From: JAITMY01 sp031549685
GTDB taxonomy: Bacteria > Bacteroidota > Bacteroidia > Bacteroidales > UBA932
NCBI GenBank assembly: GCA_031549685.1
Contig: JAVBPG010000030.1
Location: 1-39,545 of the forward strand
Length of the DNA stretch: 39,545 bases
Direction: 5' to 3'
Made by a program: the position numbers and the translations under genes
The notes under the pieces: generated by a model
The model's database searches: none
What the model saw: only the letters and a program-made list of their open reading frames with translations
What the model was told of the DNA's origin: nothing
Part shown: piece by piece, positions 22,840-31,109 of the stretch
Position numbering within the stretch: position 1 is the stretch's first letter
Layout: every line of letters begins with the position of its first letter

Positions 22840-23072
22840 ACAGGATTTACAGGATTAACATGACAGACATCCTGTAAATCCTATCTATTAGGAGATGATG
22901 ACGAATGAATTTAATGCATTAATTTTAAAATAATTACAATATCTTCAGATTTTCGTTTCACTTCGTTGTAAATCCTCGTGATTTGTTTAGGGTAAAAGTC
23001 TATAAATTACCAAATCCCAGAATTAGCAGGATGAGACGGAAAACCTGTAAATCTTGTAAATCCTGTAAGGTT
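22840..23072. repeat. 9-nt-period ACAGGATTT / CCTGTAAAT repeats
   Basis: ACAGGATTT is followed by ACAGGATTA (about 22841-22858). An inverted ATCCTGTAAATCCT lies at about 22869-22882. Further on (about 23044-23070) CCTGTAAAT, CTTGTAAAT and CCTGTAAGG follow one another. The period is 9 nt and the two groups are in inverted orientation. The stretch in between (22900-23040) is AT-rich with no gene seen. Confidence 0.6.
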
Positions 23073-23091
23073 TATCTTTTGCAAAAATACA

Positions 23092-23123
23092 AAAAAGGAG
23101 CAAAATCAGCTTTGCTCCTTTTT
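23092..23123 (-). terminator. Terminator of the carboxylase operon
   Basis: AAAAAGGAGCAAA (23092-23104) and TTTGCTCCTTTTT (23111-23123) form a perfect 13-bp stem with a 6-nt loop. It is symmetrical in A/T tails. On the minus strand it follows the biotin-carrier stop codon (23145) by about 20 nt. Confidence 0.85.
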
Positions 23124-23144
23124 CTCGATTCGTCGGCGGCAAGC

Positions 23145-23477
23145 CTAAGGCTCCACCACAAACATGGCCACGCCCTTGGGTATGCGGTCGCCCTCGCTTA
23201 CCTGAACCTCGGTTACCGTACCGTCATGCGGGGCAGTAATGATGTTGTTCATTTTCATGGCCACAAATACGGCCAGCTGCTCGCCCGCCTTCACCTTTTG
23301 CCCCTTCTTTACCAGTATCTGCTGCATGGTGCCGGGGATGAACGACTTGACCTCGTTGGGGTTCGGCCGCTCCCACTTTTTGCGCTCCAGGAAGCGTTTA
23401 GGGACGGTTGTCTTGTAAACGGTATCAACGTCCTGAAAGTCGAACGGCACCATATCTTGTTGATTGTTGTCTTGCAT
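23145..23477 (-). CDS. Biotin carrier subunit of an acyl-CoA carboxylase/decarboxylase
   Basis: A 110-residue biotin/lipoyl-attachment protein. The C-terminal ~70 residues form the swinging-arm domain: SFIPGTMQQILVKKGQKVKA, then FVAMKMNN with the biotinyl lysine at K75, and APHDGTVTEVQVSEGD. The N-terminal ~40 residues are polar (DFQDVDTVYKTTVPKRFLER) and probably dock to the partner subunits. It lies downstream of the carboxyltransferase gene on the same strand, separated by 144 nt holding repeats, so the pair is most likely one operon. Family context points to propionyl/methylmalonyl-CoA chemistry. No membrane delta or decarboxylase pump subunit is encoded next to it. Confidence 0.9.
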   Translation of the reverse strand: MQDNNQQDMVPFDFQDVDTVYKTTVPKRFLERKKWERPNPNEVKSFIPGTMQQILVKKGQKVKAGEQLAVFVAMKMNNIITAPHDGTVTEVQVSEGDRIPKGVAMFVVEP

Positions 23478-23530
23478 GTTTTTCCTTTTGTTTTAGTTGA
23501 ACACTTCCTGATTCAAGATTTTTCAAGCAT

Positions 23531-23583
23531 GAGATCCTTCGCGGAGTTTATCTTGAGCGAAGTCGAAAGGCTCTGGATGACAA
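23531..23583. repeat. GTCAT/GCGAAG-type repeat fragment
   Basis: GAGATCCTTCGCGGAGTTTA and CTTGAGCGAAGTCGAAAGG, ending GGATGACA, match the right part of the 5998-6102 repeat. It splits the biotin-carrier and carboxyltransferase genes. Confidence 0.6.
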
Positions 23584-23590
23584 GGTCGCC

Positions 23591-23618
23591 TTGAATATTA
23601 AATGTTGAATTTTTGAAT
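23591..23618. repeat. TTGAATN heptad array after the carboxyltransferase gene
   Basis: Units TTGAATA, TTAAATG, TTGAATT and TTTGAAT occupy the bases just before the carboxyltransferase stop codon at 23622. Confidence 0.55.
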
Positions 23619-23621
23619 TGC

Positions 23622-25166
23622 TTAAAACGGAGGAATTCCGTGCTTTCTGTGCGGCATCTGCGCGTTCTTGCTCACCGACACCTTGAGGGCGTGAAGCAGG
23701 AACTTGCGCGTTTCCTTGGGATCAATTACTGAATCGATATACCCCTTTGATGCAGCCACATACGGGTTGGCAAACTTTTCGCGATACTCGGCCACCTTGA
23801 GCTTGCGCATTTCGTTGGGGTCGGCCGCCTCGGTTATTTCCTTTTTGAAAATAATGTTGGCCGCTCCGTCGGGGCCCATCACCGCAATTTCGGCGTGAGG
23901 CCAGGCAAACACAAAGTCGGCGCGCAGGTGGCGCGAGTTCATGGCAATGTAGCCGCCACCGTAGGCCTTGCGCAGGATAACGGTAATTTTCGGAACCGTG
24001 GCCTCGCTGTACGCGTACAGCATTTTGGCGCCGTGGCGAATTACGCCGGCGTGCTCCTGGTCCACGCCAGGCAGGTAGCCGGGCAGGTCTTCGAAGGTAA
24101 CAAGGGGAACGTTGAACGCATCGCAGTAGCGGATGAAGCGGGCAGCCTTATCGGCCGAATCGCAGTCGAGCACGCCCGCCATTACCATGGGCTGGTTGGC
24201 GACAAAGCCCACGGTTTCGCCATTCAGGCGGCCAAAGCCGATAACAATGTTGGCGGCCCACAACTCCTGAATTTCGAAAAAGTCGGAGTTGTCCACCACG
24301 GCGCGGATAACGTTGCGCACGTCGTAGGGCTTGGTGGGATCTTCGGGTACGATGTTGTCGATTTTGTACTCGGCCTTAGGCTCGGCCGGCTCAAAGGCAA
24401 GCGCCTTGCGCTGGTTGTGCCAGGGGATAAAGGTAATAAGCTTCTTGATTTGGTCGAAGCACTCCTCCTCGCTCTTGGCAAAGAAGTGGGCGTTGCCCGT
24501 AACTTCGCTGTGTACGCGCGCGCCGCCCAGCTCCTCCATGGAGATTTCCTCGCCCAGCACGGTCTTAATAACCTCGGGCCCGGTGATGAACATCTTCGAA
24601 ATATTTTCGACCACAAACACAAAGTCGGTCAGCGCAGGCGAGTACACCGCGCCGCCGGCGCAGGGGCCGAGGATGACGGAGATTTGAGGAATTACGCCGC
24701 TGTTGAGCGTATTGCGGAAAAAGATTTCGCCGTAGCCGGCCAGGGAGTTTACGCCCTCCTGGATGCGGGCGCCGCCCGAGTCATTGATGCCCACCAGGGG
24801 CATGCGCATGCGCAGCGCGTAGTCCATGATTTTGGTAATCTTGCGGGCATGCATTGAGCCCAGCGAGCCGCCGGCCACCGTAAAGTCCTGCGCAAAAATG
24901 GCGATGGGCGAACCGTAAACGGTGCCCGTGCCAATGATTACGCCGTCGCCGGCCAGCTTCTTATTCTGCATGCCAAAGTCGCGCACATCGTGCTCCACAA
25001 ACAGGTCGTACTCATGAAACGAACCCTCGTCAACGAGCAGCAAAATACGCTCGCGCGCGGTCAGCTTGCCCATGGCCTTTTGCTTGGCAATGGCCACCTC
25101 TCCGCCACCCATTTGCGCCTCTTCTGCCTTTTTCTGCAGCTCTTCTACTTTCTTTTTATTTTCCAT
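23622..25166 (-). CDS. mmdA: Acyl-CoA carboxyltransferase subunit (propionyl-CoA carboxylase beta / methylmalonyl-CoA decarboxylase alpha)
   Basis: Carboxyltransferase of the crotonase-like biotin-dependent family, moving a carboxyl group between biotin and propionyl/methylmalonyl-CoA. The 514 residues begin MENKKKVEELQKKAEEAQMG. Family blocks include KLTARERILLLVDEGSFHEY, VAGGSLGSMHARKI, GINDSGGARIQEGVNSLAGYG and ILGPCAGGAVYSPALTDF. In the C-terminal half VTFEDLPGYLPGVDQEHAGVI and KAYGGGYIAMNSRHL are present. The ATG at 25166 is chosen. An upstream in-frame extension to 25331 has no family resemblance. A biotin carrier gene follows, but biotin carboxylase and pump subunits are not nearby, so carboxylase and decarboxylase roles cannot be told apart here. 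Confidence 0.9.
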   Translation of the reverse strand: MENKKKVEELQKKAEEAQMGGGEVAIAKQKAMGKLTARERILLLVDEGSFHEYDLFVEHDVRDFGMQNKKLAGDGVIIGTGTVYGSPIAIFAQDFTVAGGSLGSMHARKITKIMDYALRMRMPLVGINDSGGARIQEGVNSLAGYGEIFFRNTLNSGVIPQISVILGPCAGGAVYSPALTDFVFVVENISKMFITGPEVIKTVLGEEISMEELGGARVHSEVTGNAHFFAKSEEECFDQIKKLITFIPWHNQRKALAFEPAEPKAEYKIDNIVPEDPTKPYDVRNVIRAVVDNSDFFEIQELWAANIVIGFGRLNGETVGFVANQPMVMAGVLDCDSADKAARFIRYCDAFNVPLVTFEDLPGYLPGVDQEHAGVIRHGAKMLYAYSEATVPKITVILRKAYGGGYIAMNSRHLRADFVFAWPHAEIAVMGPDGAANIIFKKEITEAADPNEMRKLKVAEYREKFANPYVAASKGYIDSVIDPKETRKFLLHALKVSVSKNAQMPHRKHGIPPF

Positions 25167-25514
25167 TTGTTTAATTTTTTGTTGAACATAAAGCCGACAT
25201 GACACTACCCTGCTTTTCCGAACTTGACACGGAAAAATTGCTTGCAAATTATTCACTCTAACAATATTGCAAATCCCGTTTGCAATAGCAAGGCCGCAAA
25301 TAGGCTCGAATTCGGCTGCAAGTATAGGCATTTTTACCTTGCATTATTCCATTTTTGTTTTTTCAACAGAACAAGATTCTGATACTCTGATTTTTTGTCA
25401 AAAAAATTTAACTTTCCCAGATTTTTAACACAGTATAGATTTTTAAAATCAAATTTATGCTCGAAAGCCGCTAATAAATAGCTACTTTTGTTACCCCCTA
25501 TTAACGTCGAATCA
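25167..25514. other. Divergent intergenic region, mmdA / lytic transglycosylase
   Basis: This 348-base AT-rich spacer between divergent genes contains no convincing reading frame. It should hold both promoters. TACTTTTG at 25483-25490 fits the Bacteroidota -7 element for the rightward gene but lacks a clear TTTG at 19-nt spacing. I could not identify a promoter for mmdA. Confidence 0.5.
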
Positions 25515-26477
25515 ATGCAGCAAAATAAGCGATACACCTCTAATTTCAAGATAATTACAGCTGTTTTTTTAAGCCTTACCTTTATAGGAATTTTAGGACA
25601 GAAAATTTTTTCCCAGCCAAAGCCCGAACTTAACGACAATACCTCCGTACAGTATTTTGTGCAGCAAGATGTCAGGTCGCCCGAGCTGCCGGCCACGCTT
25701 GCCTTTGCCGGCGAAAATGTGCCGCTCGAAAACTTCGACACGCGCGAAAGCCTGGAGCGCGAGCTTACCGTCAACATGTTTTGGCACTCGCAAACGCTGC
25801 TCATCATTAAGCTGAGCAACCGCTTTTTCCCCATGATTGAGCCCATCCTCAAGGAAAATAATATCCCCGACGACTTTAAGTACCTCTGCGCTGCCGAAAG
25901 CGGTCTGCAGCAGGTGGTATCGCCGGCCAAGGCCGTGGGTTTTTGGCAGCTGCTCCCCACCACGGGCAAAGAGCTGGGGCTGGAAATAAATGACCAGGTG
26001 GACGAGCGCTACCACATTGAAAAGTCGACCATAGCCGCCTGCCAGTTTCTGCAAAAGGCATACAACATGTTTGGCAGCTGGACGATGGCCGCCGCCTCGT
26101 ACAACATGGGTACCAACGGGCTCACGCAGCAGGTAAGCAAGCAAAAATCGACCTCGTACCACGACCTGCGGCTGAGCGAGGAGACCTCGCGCTACCTGTT
26201 CCGCATACTCGCGCTCAAGCTCATCATCTCCAACCCGCAGAAGTATGGCTTCCAGCTCCGCCCCAGCGAGCTGTACCCGCCGTACCGCTATAGGGTGGTG
26301 CAGGTGGACACGGCCGTACCCAGCTGGGCCGACTTTGCGGCGCAGTTCGAAACCAACTACAAAATTCTAAAAATTCTGAACCCCTGGCTGCGCGATGCAG
26401 AGCTGCAAAACAAGCAAAAGAAAACGTACTCGATCAAGGTACCGGAAAAGGGATTTAGGGAAAATGCATATAAATAG
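25515..26477 (+). CDS. Membrane-anchored lytic transglycosylase (SLT domain)
   Basis: A peptidoglycan lytic transglycosylase of the SLT/GH23 type, cleaving the MurNAc-GlcNAc bond. The 320-residue protein starts MQQNKRYTSNFK. A hydrophobic segment (IITAVFLSLTFIGILG, about 13-28) is a signal anchor or signal peptide. The SLT domain spans about 105-220. The catalytic Glu lies in CAAESGLQQVVSPAKAVGFW, followed by QLLPTTGKELGL and AAASYNMGTNGL. The C-terminal ~80 residues (AVPSWADFAAQFETNYKILK) resemble a degenerate LysM-like wall-binding module. The ATG at 25515 is preferred over a TTG at 25488. uvrA follows behind an inverted heptad array. Confidence 0.88.
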   Translation: MQQNKRYTSNFKIITAVFLSLTFIGILGQKIFSQPKPELNDNTSVQYFVQQDVRSPELPATLAFAGENVPLENFDTRESLERELTVNMFWHSQTLLIIKLSNRFFPMIEPILKENNIPDDFKYLCAAESGLQQVVSPAKAVGFWQLLPTTGKELGLEINDQVDERYHIEKSTIAACQFLQKAYNMFGSWTMAAASYNMGTNGLTQQVSKQKSTSYHDLRLSEETSRYLFRILALKLIISNPQKYGFQLRPSELYPPYRYRVVQVDTAVPSWADFAAQFETNYKILKILNPWLRDAELQNKQKKTYSIKVPEKGFRENAYK

Positions 26478-26555
26478 TAGGCAGTACGCAGTAGGCAATC
26501 AGCAATTCAATGGTAAAGGTATTGCCAACTGCTCACTGCATACTGCCTATTCGAT
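26477..26555. repeat. Inverted pair of heptad arrays between transglycosylase and uvrA
   Basis: Left array: GTAGGCA, GTACGCA, GTAGGCA, ATCAGCA (26477-26504). Right array: ATTGCCA, ACTGCTC, ACTGCAT, ACTGCCT, ATTCGAT (26521-26555). The right units are approximate reverse complements of the left ones, so the spacer can form a long imperfect hairpin. The left array starts inside the transglycosylase stop codon. The right array ends 5 nt before the uvrA ATG. Confidence 0.8.
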
Positions 26556-26560
26556 TTAAC

Positions 26561-29386
26561 ATGGAAGAAACCAAAATAGAAGTTACCGGCGCGCGCGTTC
26601 ACAACCTCAAAAATGTTGATGTTACCATTCCGCGCAACGCCCTTACGGTAATTACGGGGCTGAGCGGGAGCGGAAAATCGTCATTGGCGTTCGACACCAT
26701 TTACGCCGAGGGACAGCGCCGCTACATGGAAACGCTGTCGTCGTACGCGCGGCAGTTTGTGGGCAGCATGGAGCGCCCCGATGTGGAAAAAATTACGGGG
26801 CTGAGCCCGGTAATTTCCATTGAGCAAAAAACCACCTCGAAAAATCCGCGCTCAACGGTCGGCACCACCACCGAGATTTACGACTTCCTCCGCCTGCTTT
26901 TTGCCCGCGCGGCCATTGCCTACTCCAAAAACACGGGCGAGCAGATGGTGCGCTACACCGACGAGCAAATCGCCAACCTGATTATCGAAAAATTTGCGGG
27001 GACAAAAATCCTCCTCCTCGCCCCCATTGTAAAGGGGCGCAAGGGGCACTACAAGGAGCTGTTTGAGCAGCTGCGCCGCAAGGGTTACCTCAGCGTGCGC
27101 GTGGACGGCGAGGTGCGCGAAATGAAGCCGCTCATGAAGCTCGACCGCTACAAAACGCACTTTGTGGAGCTGGTGGTGGACAAGCTCATGCCCAGCGAGG
27201 ACGACAAAAAGCGCCTGCACAACGCCATTGTAAGCGCCATGCAGCAGGGCAACGGCACCATGATGGTGCTCAACGTAGGCACGCAGGAGTCACGCTACTA
27301 CAGCCGCCACCTCATGTGCCCCACCACCGGCATTTCGTACAACGAGCCTGCGCCACACAGCTTCTCGTTCAACTCGCCGCAGGGCGCCTGCCCGCACTGC
27401 AACGGCTTGGGCACGGTGGCCGAAATGGACGTGGACAAAATTATTCCCGACAGGAAAAAAAGCATCCGCAAGGGCGGCATCGAGCCGCTGGGCCCCGAAA
27501 AAACCAACCTCATCTTTTTGCAACTCGAGGCGCTTGCCAAGAAGTTCGGCTTTTCGCTCGCCGACCCCATCGAAAGCATATCCGACGAGGCCCTGGAGGC
27601 GGTGCTCTACGGCACGCAGGAGAGCTTTCGCATCGACGGGAGCAAGATTGGCATGTCGTCCAACTACTACCTCAACTTTGAGGGCGTCATCAGCTTTGTG
27701 GCCGGGCGCCACGAGCTGGAGGACGAGCAAAGCCAGGACTGGGCAGACAAGTACATCTCGTACAAAACCTGCCCTGTGTGCCACGGCACACGGCTCAAGG
27801 AGGAGGCACTCTACTTTAAGATAGCCGACAAAAATATTGCCGAGCTGGCGGATATGGACATCGACACGCTGGCGGCATGGTTTGCCACGGTGGACAAAAA
27901 GCTGAGCGCAAAGCAGCGCGCCATTGCCTCCGAAGTTGTAAAAGAAATTCGCAGCCGGCTGTCGTTTTTGCTCGATGTGGGGCTGAACTACCTTGCGCTA
28001 AGCCGCAGCAGCCGTACGCTTTCGGGTGGCGAGAGCCAGCGCATTCGCCTTGCCACGCAAATAGGCTCCAAGCTGGTAAACGTGCTGTACATTCTCGACG
28101 AGCCCAGCATCGGGCTGCACCAGCGCGACAACATACGCCTGATCAATTCGCTCAAAAAGCTGCGCGACGAGGGCAACTCCATCATAGTGGTGGAGCACGA
28201 CGAGGAGATGATGCGCGCCGCCGACTGGGTGGTGGATGTGGGGCCGGGCGCCGGAAACCACGGGGGGAAAATAATTTTTGCCAACAAAATTACCGATAAA
28301 ACTCTTGCCAGCGGTAGCCAACATTCGCTTACGCTACAATATTTGGCCGGCAAAAAAAGGATTGATGTCCCCGCCTCGCGCCGCAAGGGAATGGGCAAAT
28401 CGCTCACGCTGAAAGGCGCTACGGGCAACAACCTGAAGAACGTTAACCTTGAGCTGCCGTTAGGAAAATTCATTTGTATCACGGGCGTTTCGGGCAGCGG
28501 CAAATCAACGTTGATAAACGAAACGCTGCAGCCCATACTCAGCAAGCACTTCTACCGCTCGGCCCAGAACCCCTTGCCGTACAAGGAAATCAAGGGCATC
28601 GAAAATATCGACAAGGTAATTGAGGTTGACCAGTCGCCCATTGGCCGCACGCCGCGCTCGAACCCGGCCACCTACACCAACGTATTCGGCGATATTCGGA
28701 AGCTGTTTGAGGCTACCCCCGATGCCAAAATCCGCGGGTTTAAGGCGGGGCGCTTTTCGTTTAACGTAAAGGGCGGGCGGTGCGAGGAGTGCCGCGGCGC
28801 CGGCGTGCAAACCATCGAAATGAACTTTCTGCCAGATGTTTACGTAACCTGCAAAACCTGCAACGGCCGGCGGTACAACAACGAAACGCTGGCGGTGCGC
28901 TACAAGGGAAAAAACATAAACGATGTGCTGAACATGACCATTGACCAGGCCGTTGTTTTTTTCGAAAATATTCCGAGCATCTACCGCAACATTAAGGCGC
29001 TGCAGGATGTGGGCCTGGGCTACATTACGCTGGGGCAGCCCAGCACCACGCTTTCGGGCGGCGAGAGCCAGCGCGTAAAGCTGGCCACCGAGCTGGCCAA
29101 GCGCGACACCGGAAACACGCTTTACATTTTCGACGAACCAACGACAGGATTACATTTTGAAGATGTGCGCGTGCTGCTCGATGTGCTAAATAAATTGGTA
29201 GAACGAGGCAACACAGTTGTGGTAATTGAGCACAATTTAGACGTAATAAAAGTAGCTGACCACATCATTGACCTTGGGCCTGAAGGTGGCGCCGGCGGCG
29301 GCGAAATATTATGCAGCGGAACTCCGGAAGAAGTTTGTAAAAATAAAAAGAGCTATACGGCAAAGTATTTAAAACAGGTGCTATGA
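26561..29386 (+). CDS. uvrA: Excinuclease ABC subunit A
   Basis: Damage-recognition ATPase of nucleotide excision repair. The 941 residues include two ABC ATPase modules: Walker A GLSGSGKSSL (33-42) and GVSGSGKSTLINE (about 640-652), and signatures TLSGGESQRIRLA and TLSGGESQRVKLA. The DNA-binding zinc module in the second half is complete (CEECRGAG, then CKTCNG). The first-half zinc module is not. It reads CPTTG at 253-257, where CxxC is usual, followed by C277 and C280 in ACPHCNGLG. The start is ATG 26561 (MEETKIEVTGARVHNLKNVD). An ATG at 26510 would translate the heptad repeat. It overlaps the next gene by 4 nt (ATGA), indicating coupled translation. Confidence 0.97.
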   Translation: MEETKIEVTGARVHNLKNVDVTIPRNALTVITGLSGSGKSSLAFDTIYAEGQRRYMETLSSYARQFVGSMERPDVEKITGLSPVISIEQKTTSKNPRSTVGTTTEIYDFLRLLFARAAIAYSKNTGEQMVRYTDEQIANLIIEKFAGTKILLLAPIVKGRKGHYKELFEQLRRKGYLSVRVDGEVREMKPLMKLDRYKTHFVELVVDKLMPSEDDKKRLHNAIVSAMQQGNGTMMVLNVGTQESRYYSRHLMCPTTGISYNEPAPHSFSFNSPQGACPHCNGLGTVAEMDVDKIIPDRKKSIRKGGIEPLGPEKTNLIFLQLEALAKKFGFSLADPIESISDEALEAVLYGTQESFRIDGSKIGMSSNYYLNFEGVISFVAGRHELEDEQSQDWADKYISYKTCPVCHGTRLKEEALYFKIADKNIAELADMDIDTLAAWFATVDKKLSAKQRAIASEVVKEIRSRLSFLLDVGLNYLALSRSSRTLSGGESQRIRLATQIGSKLVNVLYILDEPSIGLHQRDNIRLINSLKKLRDEGNSIIVVEHDEEMMRAADWVVDVGPGAGNHGGKIIFANKITDKTLASGSQHSLTLQYLAGKKRIDVPASRRKGMGKSLTLKGATGNNLKNVNLELPLGKFICITGVSGSGKSTLINETLQPILSKHFYRSAQNPLPYKEIKGIENIDKVIEVDQSPIGRTPRSNPATYTNVFGDIRKLFEATPDAKIRGFKAGRFSFNVKGGRCEECRGAGVQTIEMNFLPDVYVTCKTCNGRRYNNETLAVRYKGKNINDVLNMTIDQAVVFFENIPSIYRNIKALQDVGLGYITLGQPSTTLSGGESQRVKLATELAKRDTGNTLYIFDEPTTGLHFEDVRVLLDVLNKLVERGNTVVVIEHNLDVIKVADHIIDLGPEGGAGGGEILCSGTPEEVCKNKKSYTAKYLKQVL

Positions 29387-31056
29387 AGTTAATCAACATA
29401 TACTGCGAAAACAACGGCGAATCGCGCGATTACACGCCAGGCACCACGCTGCTGCAAATAGCGGAGGATATGCAAATACAGCTGGCCTCGCCCATACTTG
29501 CCGCGCACGCCAACCACCAGCTCAAGGAGCTGCGGTACGAGGTGTACAACCCTCAAACCATAAAGTTCATCGACATAGCGCACCCCGACGGCATGCGCAC
29601 CTACCAACGCTCGCTCTGCTTTTTGCTTCAGCGCGCCGTTAAAGATGTTTTCCCCAACTTCGGGCTCTCCATTGAGCACTCGGTTTCCAACGGCTTTTAC
29701 TGCGAGCTCGACGGCACCGAAGATATCAACGTGTCCATGGTAGGCACCATTGCCAAGCGCATGCGCCAGTTGGTAAGCGATAATATTCAGTTTATAAAAA
29801 CAAAGGTATCGACCACCGAGGCCATTACCATTTTCTTGGAGCAAGAGTACGTTGAAAAGGCACGGCTGCTGCAAACCCGCGGCAAGCTTTACAACTCGGT
29901 GTACTACCTCGACGGATACGCCGATCACTTCTACGGCCCCCTGGTGCCGAGCACCGGCTACTTAGATAACTTTGGCCTGGCGCCGTACTACAACGGCATG
30001 CTGCTTATGTTCCCAAAGGTCAACAAGCCGAATGAGCTGGGCGAAATAGTGGTGCAACGGAAAATGTTCGACATTTTTCAGGAGCATAAAAATTGGACGG
30101 AGATTGTGGGAGCAGGCACCGTGGGGCAAATCAACGAGCTGGTACAGCAGGGAGGCAGCGGGGAGCTGATTAAAATTTCGGAGGCGCTGCACGAAAAAAA
30201 GTACGGGCAAATTGCCGACCTGATTTCGTCGCGCAACGGCGAGACCAAGCTGGTGCTCATTGCCGGCCCCTCGAGCAGCGGCAAAACCACCACCTCAAAG
30301 CGCCTGGCCATACAGCTCAAGGTGGCCGGCTTTACGCCCAAGGTGCTGGAAATGGACAACTACTTTGTAAACCGCGACGACACGCCCCGCGATGAGCACG
30401 GCGAGCACGACTTTGAGTCGGTCAACGCACTGGATATAAACTTGTTCAACTCCCACCTAAGCGAGCTGATGCAGGGCAAAACGGTAAGCCTGCCGAAGTT
30501 CAACTTCGATGTAGGGCTACGCAGCAACTCAGGCGTAAAGATGTCGTTGAACGAAAAAGACATTCTCATTGTGGAGGGCATTCACGCGCTCAACCCCAAG
30601 CTGACCGAGGCGGTAAACCTCAAAAATAAGTTCCGCATTTACGCATCGGCGCTTACCTCCATAAACCTCGACCAGAACAACCGCATATCCACTACCGACA
30701 ATAGACTGATACGCAGAATGGTACGAGATGCTTTTTTTAGAGGAAATAATGCTCGCGCCACCATGAGCCGCTGGGCAAGCGTGCGCCGCGGCGAGGATAG
30801 GAACATTTTCCCGTTTCAGGAAAATGCCGATATTATGTTCAACTCCTCGCTGCTGTACGAGCTCAACATTCTGCGCCAGTACGCCGAGCCACTGCTGCGC
30901 CTGGTTCCGCCCAGCGACCCTACCTTTGCCGAGGCCTGCCGCCTGCTCAAATTTATCAGCTACTTTGAGTTTATCAACCCCGACGAGGAGCGCAAGATTC
31001 CGCCCACCTCCATCATTCGCGAGTTCATCGGCGGAAGCAGCTTTTCGTACATGTAA
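29383..31056 (+). CDS. Nucleoside kinase with TGS and uridine kinase-like domains
   Basis: A 557-residue multi-domain protein. Residues 1 to about 60 form a TGS-like domain (MKLINIYCENNGESRDYTPG). Residues about 70-200 resemble the threonyl/alanyl-tRNA synthetase second additional domain (IEHSVSNGFYCELDG). From about 285 the fold is a uridine kinase/phosphoribulokinase P-loop kinase, with Walker A GPSSSGKTT at 295-303, KVLEMDNYFVNRDDTPRDEH and ILIVEGIHALNP. This fusion is widespread in Bacteroidota and is labelled nucleoside kinase; the physiological substrate is uncertain. The start codon overlaps the uvrA stop, so the two are co-translated. A bidirectional terminator follows. Confidence 0.85.
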   Translation: MKLINIYCENNGESRDYTPGTTLLQIAEDMQIQLASPILAAHANHQLKELRYEVYNPQTIKFIDIAHPDGMRTYQRSLCFLLQRAVKDVFPNFGLSIEHSVSNGFYCELDGTEDINVSMVGTIAKRMRQLVSDNIQFIKTKVSTTEAITIFLEQEYVEKARLLQTRGKLYNSVYYLDGYADHFYGPLVPSTGYLDNFGLAPYYNGMLLMFPKVNKPNELGEIVVQRKMFDIFQEHKNWTEIVGAGTVGQINELVQQGGSGELIKISEALHEKKYGQIADLISSRNGETKLVLIAGPSSSGKTTTSKRLAIQLKVAGFTPKVLEMDNYFVNRDDTPRDEHGEHDFESVNALDINLFNSHLSELMQGKTVSLPKFNFDVGLRSNSGVKMSLNEKDILIVEGIHALNPKLTEAVNLKNKFRIYASALTSINLDQNNRISTTDNRLIRRMVRDAFFRGNNARATMSRWASVRRGEDRNIFPFQENADIMFNSSLLYELNILRQYAEPLLRLVPPSDPTFAEACRLLKFISYFEFINPDEERKIPPTSIIREFIGGSSFSYM

Positions 31057-31062
31057 GGCCGT

Positions 31063-31109
31063 AGAAATGAAAAGTAGCAGCCCTTTCGAGGCTGCTACTT
31101 TTCATTTCT
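31063..31109. terminator. Bidirectional terminator between nucleoside kinase and smpB
   Basis: A perfect 20-bp stem (31063-31082 with 31090-31109) has a 7-nt loop. Its GC core GTAGCAGCC is flanked by A-rich and T-rich arms, which gives a U-tract in both directions. It serves the convergent nucleoside kinase and smpB genes. The right arm also encodes the last SmpB residues and its stop codon. Confidence 0.9.

Noticed and set aside
23895..24857. A 320-codon plus-strand frame within the carboxyltransferase gene
   Set aside because: Antisense shadow of mmdA, whose minus-strand product matches its family over the whole length.
25167..25331. N-terminal extension of the carboxyltransferase (start at 25331)
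   Set aside because: The extra 55 residues have no resemblance to the family, and the conserved N-terminus begins with the ATG at 25166.
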